A stretch of 45,927 nucleotides of DNA, taken from contig JAFVHO010000078.1 in the NCBI GenBank assembly GCA_017474485.1, forward strand, positions 1-45,927, in the 5' to 3' direction. Origin of the DNA: Prevotella sp. (lineage in GTDB: Bacteria; Bacteroidota; Bacteroidia; Bacteroidales; Bacteroidaceae). Made by a program: the position numbers and the translations under genes. Below are positions 40,501 through 45,927 of the stretch, in pieces (positions within the stretch are counted from its first letter, which is position 1; each line of letters begins with the position of its first letter). The notes beneath the pieces were generated by a model, which saw only the letters and a list, made by a program, of their open reading frames with translations, was not told the DNA's origin and ran no database searches.

Positions 40501-40734
40501 GCACAAATTCAGGTGGCAGATAATGGTATTGGTATCAAGGACGAATATAAGGAACATGCCTTTGATCCGATGGTGAATGGTGAAGGCATTGGTCTTGATC
40601 GTGTGAAGAGTATTATTGATGCCCATAACGGAACAATCCGTATCGAAGATAATCCAGGTGGTGGCACCATCTTCTTCATCACGCTGCCTGCCCAGTCAGA
40701 AATTGAGGTTGTCGAGGCTGAAGTGATAGATTGA
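37597..40734 (+). CDS. Two-component-type propeller sensor with ATPase but no visible phospho-acceptor
   Basis: A 1045-residue membrane sensor. A signal peptide (TLYLIAALLLIPALSFADS) leads to a periplasmic region of WxGT-type propeller blades (DSRGFMWFGTSYGLNRYDG, DDRGRIWCATDHEGLLVFD, DRDGLMWIGTYKNGVNMY and others), a Y_Y_Y domain (VYMLEGFNDNWVK to GSYTLRVRML) and one transmembrane helix near 813-835. In the cytoplasm a short coiled segment precedes a HATPase domain (N box EILFRNSINFTP, DNGIGI, GEGIGL). No HELRTPL-like H box, receiver or AraC domain is present, unlike hybrid two-component sensors of Bacteroidetes. It may act as a binding or modulating partner. It is co-transcribed with the LacI gene. 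Confidence 0.85.
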   Translation: MANRKTLYLIAALLLIPALSFADSISNKGTTERSIIPEMKFKRLDTSEGLSNSQVNCTFRDSRGFMWFGTSYGLNRYDGYRMKTYYSNMRDTTTMRDNYVAFIMEAWDGKLWLAQSMNYSIYDPVTESFERSASRELEQYFGFNDGVERVFIDAKKNYWVKFYEKGFYCYNPYTKKKKAFKMGYGPQEINPNYSFLMSADDGDETIFVTNDGRLLCLNGEKGVKVWEDNWMHDNGAPENTNYRLSIDKFHNIWVVNETYAFVRLHKEKVWKSFVQLIREYQVENVPQPLMIWDVKIDDRGRIWCATDHEGLLVFDLRHHAMKQFLNNKFDESSISDNTLRTVYLDRDGLMWIGTYKNGVNMYKEGSRSMHNLELGDINAVTEDNYGNYWLGTNDRGIVVYNPKTGEQLAHYTSANSPMFGNIMVGAFKASDGSLWFGGYNSGLTHCIPHNANGEATIITYRHTGAPDGLASDNVWSITEDHWHRIWIGTLGAGVQRLDLRTGKFRTWNDKNTQMPGNYLTSAAWIKKGWLMMGTSWYYCFINPVTGELVNRVIPEDPSVPVQPGNTVCVMEDSRGLIWQGSASGVLVYDQQRKTVRLLDMQSGLFGSNVCSITEDTNHAMWVVTDHGVSKVTPVLDNGKWNLSVSSYNSRDGLMQGAYNQRSTCLTHDSLLLIGGQGGLDVINPKALSVVKKKERPIFSGLQIFDADVAVGQEVDGRVILDEALDACRELTLRFNDQFTIQLGSDAGIVNNGKRFVYMLEGFNDNWVKTSEQNPNITYNSLRPGSYTLRVRMLNDDGTIGEEESTLEITIRPSLWRTRWMILLYMLVIAGVAFLWRKWFMKRLEKRMKVESMRRDLEKQQWMNEMRMKMATEQANKQQSTGTKQEIVKLDLTTEDIVVFIRAICEHYESPNPDKKVKVNFLSAVDQLTADFDEAKLKEVLEILFRNSINFTPYDPMISVGVARTQNDMAQIQVADNGIGIKDEYKEHAFDPMVNGEGIGLDRVKSIIDAHNGTIRIEDNPGGGTIFFITLPAQSEIEVVEAEVID

Positions 40735-40764
40735 GAAGTGATAATTAAAAATATAAGTATAAAT

Positions 40765-43743
40765 ATGAAGATGCAAAGATTATTAATGACAGTGCTGACC
40801 TCTATGACAGCATTGGCATTGATGGCTGCTGACTATACTGTCAGTGGTCAGTATGTAACGCTTTCTGTGAAGGATGCAAAAACGGGAGGCCCACGAGTGG
40901 TTCGCCTGCAGGTGGTGACAGACAATATTATCCGTGTGCAGGCTACATCTGAGGCGCAATTGCCTGAGAAGCAGAGCCTGATTATCGTCAAGCAGACTGC
41001 CAAACCGAAGTTTGAAGTTACTGATGGTCAACTGCTACGTGTCAAGGCCGCCAATATCGAGGCGCGTGTTGACAAGCAGACAGGACAGGTGCGTTTCTAT
41101 GATGCTGCAGGGAAGTTGATGATCGGTGAGGCCAAGAATGGCAAGACCTTTAAGCCTTTCCGTGTGCCCGATCGTGAGATAGGTGTCGATGTGGCTAAAG
41201 TGCCTGAAGAGCAACGCAACGGACTGACGTGGCGCCTGCTGTTCGATAGTCCCACCGAGGAGGCTTTCTACGGTCTGGGACAACACCAGTCTGAGGAGTT
41301 GAATATGAAGGGCCTGAACGAAGACCTCTTTCAGTATAATACGAAGGTCAGCGTACCCTTTGTGCTATCCAGTAAGAACTATGGCCTGCTGTGGGACTCG
41401 TACAGCTATTGCCGCTTTGGAAATCCCGATGACTATCTGCAATTGGGCCGTGCTTTTACAATCTACGATAAGCAGGGTAGGGAAGGCCATCTGACAGGAA
41501 CCTATACTGACCGAGATGGCCGGCGTTTGGTGCGCGATGAGGACTCTTTGTATTTTGAGTTCGATTGTCCTGCTACCTCAGAACTGGGCAACCGTACCGA
41601 ACCAGGCGGCATCAAGAACCTGCCGAAGGGCTTCCGACTCAATGGTGCCAATGTGGTTTACGAAGGTTTTATCGAATCCCCCGATACTCGTCAGTATCAT
41701 TTCATCCTTTATTACGCAGGTTATATTAAGGTATATATTGGAGGCGAGGAGGTGGTGCCCGAACGTTGGCGTACCGCTTGGAACCCAAATACTTACAAGT
41801 TCCGCAAGATGATGCACGCAGGAAGGCGTGAACAACTCCGTATCGAGTGGCGTCCTGATGGCGATGTGTCGTATTGTGGACTGCGTGCGTCCAGAGCCCA
41901 TAGCGATCAGCGCAAGCTTTCCATTTGGAGCGAGATGGCCAAGGATATGGACTATTACTTCATTGCTGGCCAGAATGCTGACGAGGTGATTTCCGGTTAT
42001 CGTACCTTGACAGGTAAGGCTCCCGTCTATCCTAAGTGGGTGCTGGGCTTCTGGCAGAGTCGCGAGCGCTATAAGACTTCCGATGAAATCGTCGGCACAC
42101 TCAGTGAGTTCCGCCAGCGCCAGATTCCTTGCGACAACATCGTGCAGGACTGGAACTATTGGGTCGAGGACCAGTGGGGTTCGCATCAGTTTGAGTCGTC
42201 ACGCTTCCCCAATCCGCAGGCTATGCTCGACAGCGTTCATCAGATGGGTGGTCGCTTCATGATATCCGTTTGGCCTAAGTTCTATTGCAATACTGATAAC
42301 TACAAGGAACTCGACAAGAATGGCTGGATGTATCATCAGGCTGTTAAGGACGACATCCACGACTGGGTAGGTCCAGGCTATGTCGGTTCGTTCTACGATG
42401 CCTATGATGCAGGAGCCCGCAAGATGTTCTGGCGACAGATGGACGAAAACCTGTATACAGGCCTAAGCAAAAACTCAATGGTCAATGGTCAACGGTCAAT
42501 GATTGATGCTTGGTGGATGGATGCCTCAGAACCGAATGTTCGCGACTGCACGCCCATGTGGTATCGCAAGGCCCTCAGCGGACCTACTGCTTTAGGCACG
42601 ACGACGGAATACTTCAACGCCTACAGCATCGTCAATGCCGATGCCATCTACAACGGTCAGCGTTCAGTCTTTAAGGGAAAGGCCAACGAGCCTCGTGTGT
42701 TCCTGTTGACTCGTAGTGGCTTTGCTGGTGAACAGCGTTACAGCACGGCTACGTGGAGTGGTGATATTGGTACGCGTTGGGAAGATATGCGTGCACAGAT
42801 GACGGCAGGTCTCAATTACTCTATGTCGGGTCTGCCTTTCTGGGGTATGGATCAGGGCGGCTTCTGTGTCGAGAACCGTTATATGCAGGCCCAGCAACTT
42901 TACGACCGTATGAAGGTCGAGAACGAAGACCTGAAGGAGTGGCGCGAACTGCAGGCTCGTTGGAGCCAGTTTGGCACCTTTATTCCTCTGTTCCGCGTCC
43001 ATGGTCAGTGGCCTCTGCGTGAGATTTGGAATATTGCCCCCGAAGACCATCCCGCTTACAAGTCGTTTGTCTATTACGACAAGTTGCGCTATCGTCTGAT
43101 GCCCTATCTCTATTCGATGGCTGGCTGGGTACATCTGAAAGACTACACCATGATGCGTGGCCTTGTGATGGACTTTAATGGCGATCGCGAAACCTATGAT
43201 ATCAAGGACCAGTGGATGTTTGGTCCAGCCTTGATGGCCTGTCCTGTAGGCTACTATAAGGCCCGCAGTCGCAGCGTATATTTCCCCAAACAGTGTGGCT
43301 GGTACGACCTGTATACGGGTGAGTTCATTGAGGGTGGTCACCATCTGATAGTCGATGCACCATACGAGCGCATTCCCGTCTATGTCCGTGAGGGCTCCAT
43401 TATTCCTTTCGGTCCAGAGATCCAGTATTGTGACGAGAAACCTGCCGACCTCATCAACCTCTACGTCTATGCAGGCAAGGACGCTACGTTCCAACTCTAC
43501 GAGGACGAAGACACCAACTACAACTACGAGAAGGGCAAGTTTGCTACCATCGACATCACCTACGACGATGCCTCCCGCACCGTTACCTTTGGCAAACGTA
43601 ATGGCCAGTTCAATGGCATGCTGAAGAACCGCCAGTTCAACGTGGTCCTCATCACCAAGGACAGCGCCAAGCCCCTTAACCTTGAGAACCCTGAGGGCAA
43701 ACTGGTCACCTACAACGGCAATGCCCTCAATGTCCAGCTTTAA
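40765..43743 (+). CDS. GH31 alpha-xylosidase/alpha-glucosidase with PA14 insert
   Basis: A 992-residue glycoside hydrolase. The signal peptide (MKMQRLLMTVLTSMTALALMAA) suggests export. The N-terminal beta-sandwich is interrupted by a PA14 domain (YEGFIESPDTRQYHFILYY to EQLRIEWRPDG), as in xyloglucan-type alpha-xylosidases of Bacteroidetes. The barrel holds IVQDWNYW, the nucleophile Asp586 in WWMDASEP and the acid/base Asp667 in TWSGDIGTRW. A 35-bp heptad insert sits just before the nucleophile. The ATG at 40765 is preferred over a GTG at 40738. The gene follows LacI and the sensor, so it is likely their target. A strong terminator follows. Confidence 0.93.
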   Translation: MKMQRLLMTVLTSMTALALMAADYTVSGQYVTLSVKDAKTGGPRVVRLQVVTDNIIRVQATSEAQLPEKQSLIIVKQTAKPKFEVTDGQLLRVKAANIEARVDKQTGQVRFYDAAGKLMIGEAKNGKTFKPFRVPDREIGVDVAKVPEEQRNGLTWRLLFDSPTEEAFYGLGQHQSEELNMKGLNEDLFQYNTKVSVPFVLSSKNYGLLWDSYSYCRFGNPDDYLQLGRAFTIYDKQGREGHLTGTYTDRDGRRLVRDEDSLYFEFDCPATSELGNRTEPGGIKNLPKGFRLNGANVVYEGFIESPDTRQYHFILYYAGYIKVYIGGEEVVPERWRTAWNPNTYKFRKMMHAGRREQLRIEWRPDGDVSYCGLRASRAHSDQRKLSIWSEMAKDMDYYFIAGQNADEVISGYRTLTGKAPVYPKWVLGFWQSRERYKTSDEIVGTLSEFRQRQIPCDNIVQDWNYWVEDQWGSHQFESSRFPNPQAMLDSVHQMGGRFMISVWPKFYCNTDNYKELDKNGWMYHQAVKDDIHDWVGPGYVGSFYDAYDAGARKMFWRQMDENLYTGLSKNSMVNGQRSMIDAWWMDASEPNVRDCTPMWYRKALSGPTALGTTTEYFNAYSIVNADAIYNGQRSVFKGKANEPRVFLLTRSGFAGEQRYSTATWSGDIGTRWEDMRAQMTAGLNYSMSGLPFWGMDQGGFCVENRYMQAQQLYDRMKVENEDLKEWRELQARWSQFGTFIPLFRVHGQWPLREIWNIAPEDHPAYKSFVYYDKLRYRLMPYLYSMAGWVHLKDYTMMRGLVMDFNGDRETYDIKDQWMFGPALMACPVGYYKARSRSVYFPKQCGWYDLYTGEFIEGGHHLIVDAPYERIPVYVREGSIIPFGPEIQYCDEKPADLINLYVYAGKDATFQLYEDEDTNYNYEKGKFATIDITYDDASRTVTFGKRNGQFNGMLKNRQFNVVLITKDSAKPLNLENPEGKLVTYNGNALNVQL
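42470..42504 (+). repeat. Heptad repeat insert, 5 x 7 bp, in the GH31 gene
   Basis: Units AAAACTC, AATGGTC, AATGGTC, AACGGTC, AATGATT. They encode SKNSMVNGQRSMI, ending about six residues before the catalytic nucleophile Asp586. Confidence 0.75.
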
Positions 43744-43768
43744 GCAGGTATCCTTTTCCCTCCAACAT

Positions 43769-43806
43769 AAGCGGTTGTGTCGATTGGCACAGCCGCTTTA
43801 TTTTTT
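43769..43806 (+). terminator. Rho-independent terminator of the lacI-type/GH31 operon
   Basis: AAGCGGTTGTG (43769-43779) pairs with CACAGCCGCTT (43788-43798), with one G-U pair and an 8-nt loop, followed by TATTTTTT. Confidence 0.9.
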
Positions 43807-43817
43807 CCTCTTCCATC

Positions 43818-43908
43818 GGGGGTCTGTAGTCATTACAAAGGGCCGTCCGACCCTCGGATGGGGGTCTGTAGTCACAACAAGAGCGGCGCAACTAGATGGT
43901 CGCGCCGC
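43818..43908. repeat. Direct repeat and GC hairpin between GH31 and SusD genes
   Basis: GGGGGTCTGTAGTCA occurs at 43818 and 43860 (42-bp step). Between them CCGTCCGA and TCGGATGG form an imperfect hairpin. GCGGCGC (43883-43889) pairs with GCGCCGC (43902-43908) and may end the SusD transcript. No gene is seen. Confidence 0.6.
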
Positions 43909-43929
43909 GGAGTCGTGTCCTCAAGTGAC

Positions 43930-45588
43930 TTAATAGCCTGGGTTTTGTGCGATGCCGAGGTCTTCGCCCTGCAGGCCGTTGGGGATGGGTTGGCGGTAGT
44001 GCTTGCCGCGCACGTTGTTGTACTTGGCCACGAGGTGGTTGTGCACCTTCTGGAAGTAGGCTTCCTGATCGGCGGTGAAGGTCTGCTTGTCCTTCCAGTC
44101 GTCGGCGAAGTGCTTGTAGTTCTTCACCTGCTGCACGCTGCTGATGAGGTTCTTCCAGCGGTAGCTGTTCAGCACCGAGAACTGCTCGTAGGTGAACTCA
44201 TAGTCCCACTCGCGCTTGATCTGGTCGAAGGTGGGAGCGCTGACCTCGGCGATGCCGGCACGACGGCGTAGCTGGTTGAAGGGCTCGGCGGCCTCGCTGT
44301 TACGACCCAACTGCACGAGGGCCTCGGCTTTGGTGAGCAGCACTTCGGCATAGCGAATCTCGATGCGGTCGATGCTGTTCTGCTTGATTTCCAGATTCTC
44401 TGCGTCCTCGTAGCTCTGGTCTACACCCTTACCGTTGATGGGCGTATAGACGGGCGAGTAGTAGTGGTGGGTCAGTCCGGTTTCGGGGTTCTTCAGCTCG
44501 ATGAGGTAAGTCTCGGCCAAGCGCTTGTCGTTGGGCTGCTCGCGCTTCCAGTCATCGTAGAGGTTATCGTCGGCCACCTCGGTATGGTTCTGTTTATAGC
44601 CGTTGCCGTTCTCACCGTTCAGGAAGGGATAGGTCCACGAGCAGTGTGTCTGGTGGTTGCCCTGAGCATCCAGCTTGTCGCCGTCGTGAGCAATGGTGAA
44701 CAGGTGCTCATTGGTGTTACGCTTGTTGCTCTCGTAGTCGCGTCCGAAGAGCTTCGAGAAGTCGGGATCGAGGGCCAGACGACCACTGTTGATGACCTTG
44801 TCGGCATACTCGACGGCCTTCTGCAGACGGGCGTCGTTTTTGGTGAACTGTGGGTCGGTCTGCGTGTTGGCGATGGCGGCTACCTGATCGGCTGTCAGCG
44901 GATTGTCGCCCCAGACGAGATAGGTACGTGCCAGCAGTGCCTGGGCAGCCTGCTTGGAAGGTACGCGTGGGTCGCCGCTGTAGTCGAGCAGCAGGCTCTC
45001 GGCATCGGTCAGGTCCTTGATGATCTGTGCAAAGACGTTGTCGATGCTCTGGCGCTCGGTGGTTGAGCCGCCTTCCTCAGTGAATACGGGCACTTCGCCC
45101 CACAGCTGCGTCAGCTTCAGATAAGCCAGGGCACGCAGGAACTTGGCCTTACCCACGGCAGCGTTGTAACCGTTCTGGGTCACCTTGCCCAACTTCAGCG
45201 AATTGGTGACGGTGGTGATGGCCTCGTTGTCCTGGGCGATACCCAACAGCAGGTGGTTGAAAATCTTGACCTGATACCACGTTGTAGGCTCCTGTTCGAA
45301 ACGGCTGTTCAGCGGGCCTTCCTTGCTCTCGGCACCTTCAAACGAGATGAGCTTGTTGGAGTTCAACTCGATGATGAATGAGAACGATGACGAGAGTGGC
45401 TGCCAATGGCTGTAGACGCCGTTGACGAGAGAGAGGGCCGAGGCGTCATTGTTCACCACGTTCGTCTCGTCTATCTGATTACCGCCGCTGGTGTTCGCGG
45501 TGTCGTCACTATTACTTGAGCAGGCTGTAAAACCCGTCGATGTTGCTACTGCCACGAGGGCTGCGAAAAGTAATTGCTTCTTTTTCAT
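43930..45588 (-). CDS. SusD/RagB-family outer-membrane glycan-binding lipoprotein
   Basis: A 552-residue lipoprotein. The leader FAALVAVATSTGFTAC ends in a lipobox cysteine. The mature part has the SusD helical TPR-like fold (AAVGKAKFLRALAYLKLTQLWGEVPV is a hallmark, about residues 143-168) and ends in IPNGLQGEDLGIAQNPGY, also typical. It binds oligosaccharide or peptide ligand and closes over the SusC transporter in the outer membrane. The partner SusC ends 150 nt upstream. Unlike most susCD pairs there is a separate promoter in the gap, of the same type as that of cysK. No glycosidase gene on this strand is visible downstream. Confidence 0.93.
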   Translation of the reverse strand: MKKKQLLFAALVAVATSTGFTACSSNSDDTANTSGGNQIDETNVVNNDASALSLVNGVYSHWQPLSSSFSFIIELNSNKLISFEGAESKEGPLNSRFEQEPTTWYQVKIFNHLLLGIAQDNEAITTVTNSLKLGKVTQNGYNAAVGKAKFLRALAYLKLTQLWGEVPVFTEEGGSTTERQSIDNVFAQIIKDLTDAESLLLDYSGDPRVPSKQAAQALLARTYLVWGDNPLTADQVAAIANTQTDPQFTKNDARLQKAVEYADKVINSGRLALDPDFSKLFGRDYESNKRNTNEHLFTIAHDGDKLDAQGNHQTHCSWTYPFLNGENGNGYKQNHTEVADDNLYDDWKREQPNDKRLAETYLIELKNPETGLTHHYYSPVYTPINGKGVDQSYEDAENLEIKQNSIDRIEIRYAEVLLTKAEALVQLGRNSEAAEPFNQLRRRAGIAEVSAPTFDQIKREWDYEFTYEQFSVLNSYRWKNLISSVQQVKNYKHFADDWKDKQTFTADQEAYFQKVHNHLVAKYNNVRGKHYRQPIPNGLQGEDLGIAQNPGY

Positions 45589-45660
45589 ACTGAAATCTCC
45601 TTTTACCTTTAATTAATTAATACTATGTTTCGTTTCTGTTTAAATTAAAATTTCATGCTG

Positions 45661-45731
45661 CAAAGGTAGTGGGTTTTCTGCGCTCCCACAATCGCCTTTT
45701 CGTGGCATTCTGCATACCAAACCATTGGTAA
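45661..45731 (-). promoter_or_regulatory. Promoter inside the susC-susD gap (shared type, copy 3)
   Basis: -7 TACCTTTG (45661-45668), -33 region ATTGTGG (45686-45692), TGGCATT half site, and dyad TACCAA/TTGGTA (45715-45720 and 45725-45730). Offsets (25 and 53 nt) equal those of copies 1 and 2. The leader is about 70 nt. Confidence 0.82.
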
Positions 45732-45738
45732 TCGCCGT

Positions 45739-45927
45739 TTACAACGTCACGCTGACGCCGAAGGTGAAGGTGCGCGAGGCGGGATAGGCGCCAGAGTCGG
45801 TGCCGCTGCTGACCTCAGGATCGTAGCCCTTGTAGGGGGTGATGGTCAGGAGGTTGGTGGCGGTGGCATAGAGACGCACAGCTTCAATTCTTACATTTTT
45901 TAATTCTTTAATTTTTAAACTATATCC
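45739..45927 (-). CDS. SusC-type TonB-dependent transporter (C-terminal end only)
   Basis: 62 residues are visible before the stop. They contain RLYATATNLLTITPYKGYDPE and end with PASRTFTFGVSVTL. The NLLTIT-x-Y-x-GYDPE motif and the final aromatic beta-strand are the standard SusC C-terminus. The rest lies beyond the window. The stretch 45888-45923 is A/T-rich with partial heptad periodicity and may be another small insert. It pairs with the SusD gene. Confidence 0.88.
   Translation of the reverse strand, partial: GYSLKIKELKNVRIEAVRLYATATNLLTITPYKGYDPEVSSGTDSGAYPASRTFTFGVSVTL

Noticed and set aside
1-45927. tRNA, rRNA, transposase or integrase genes
   Set aside because: None recognised on either strand by reading; a covariance-model search was not possible.

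Overview
The window is chromosomal DNA from a Bacteroidota bacterium, most likely Prevotellaceae (Prevotella, Segatella or Xylanibacter type). The reasons are the many promoters with a TAnnTTTG -7 box and a TTTG -33 box, the lack of Shine-Dalgarno sites, a SusC/SusD pair, TonB-dependent receptors, and families typical of this phylum (DUF4491, DUF4890-like, DUF5686, M56-TonB). I saw no rRNA, tRNA, CRISPR array, transposase or phage gene.

Layout. 1-4.0 kb: methylmalonyl-CoA mutase mutA (first residues cut by the window edge) and mutB. 4.1-7.0 kb: a putative copper or heavy-metal module made of a small exported HYC_CC_PP-like protein, a TonB receptor and a periplasmic HMA protein. 7.0-10 kb (-): prolyl oligopeptidase and a Kv-type channel with a zinc ribbon. 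10.1-13.3 kb (+): an ATPase-CYTH fusion, two exported proteins of uncertain role and a 27-residue membrane peptide. 13.3-20.7 kb (-): GH78 rhamnosidase, cysK, and an operon of a copper-type lipoprotein, an OprC-like TonB receptor and a DAACS symporter. 20.7-21.65 kb: about 1 kb of gene-poor DNA with a gene remnant and a large inverted-repeat element. 21.7-25.45 kb (+): a BlaI repressor, an M56/BlaR-like sensor protease with a TonB tail, and a thioredoxin-fold-like protein without CxxC. 25.45-26.0 kb: a second repeat-rich gene-poor island. 26.0-32.4 kb (-): a probable operon of a THUMP RNA methyltransferase, DPP IV, serB, mutY and DUF4491. 32.5-36.3 kb (+): histidine kinase and DUF5686 protein. 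36.5-43.7 kb (+): LacI regulator, propeller sensor and GH31 alpha-xylosidase in one operon. 43.9 kb to the end (-): SusD and the C-terminal end of SusC.

Four signals stand out. (1) Two intergenic islands on either side of the BlaI/M56 module (21.05-21.41 and 25.6-25.98 kb) are built on an exact 22-bp (in places 11-bp) lattice of unrelated short motifs, with palindromes and, in the first, 56-bp inverted arms. (2) Thirteen loci carry small 7-bp-periodic repeats, usually about 35 bp. Ten lie inside six unrelated coding regions and stay open, adding look-alike peptides (SIVNSQLS, SMVNGQWS); the other three fill spacers between consecutive genes. (3) Three promoters (cysK, the OprC-like operon, susD) share one architecture with identical spacing: a TACCAAA/TTTGGTA-type dyad, a TGGCATT half site, the -33 and the -7, which points to an unrecognised regulon. 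(4) Several very short transcription units (a 27-residue membrane peptide, a roughly 120-nt RNA candidate near 36.4 kb) have good promoters.
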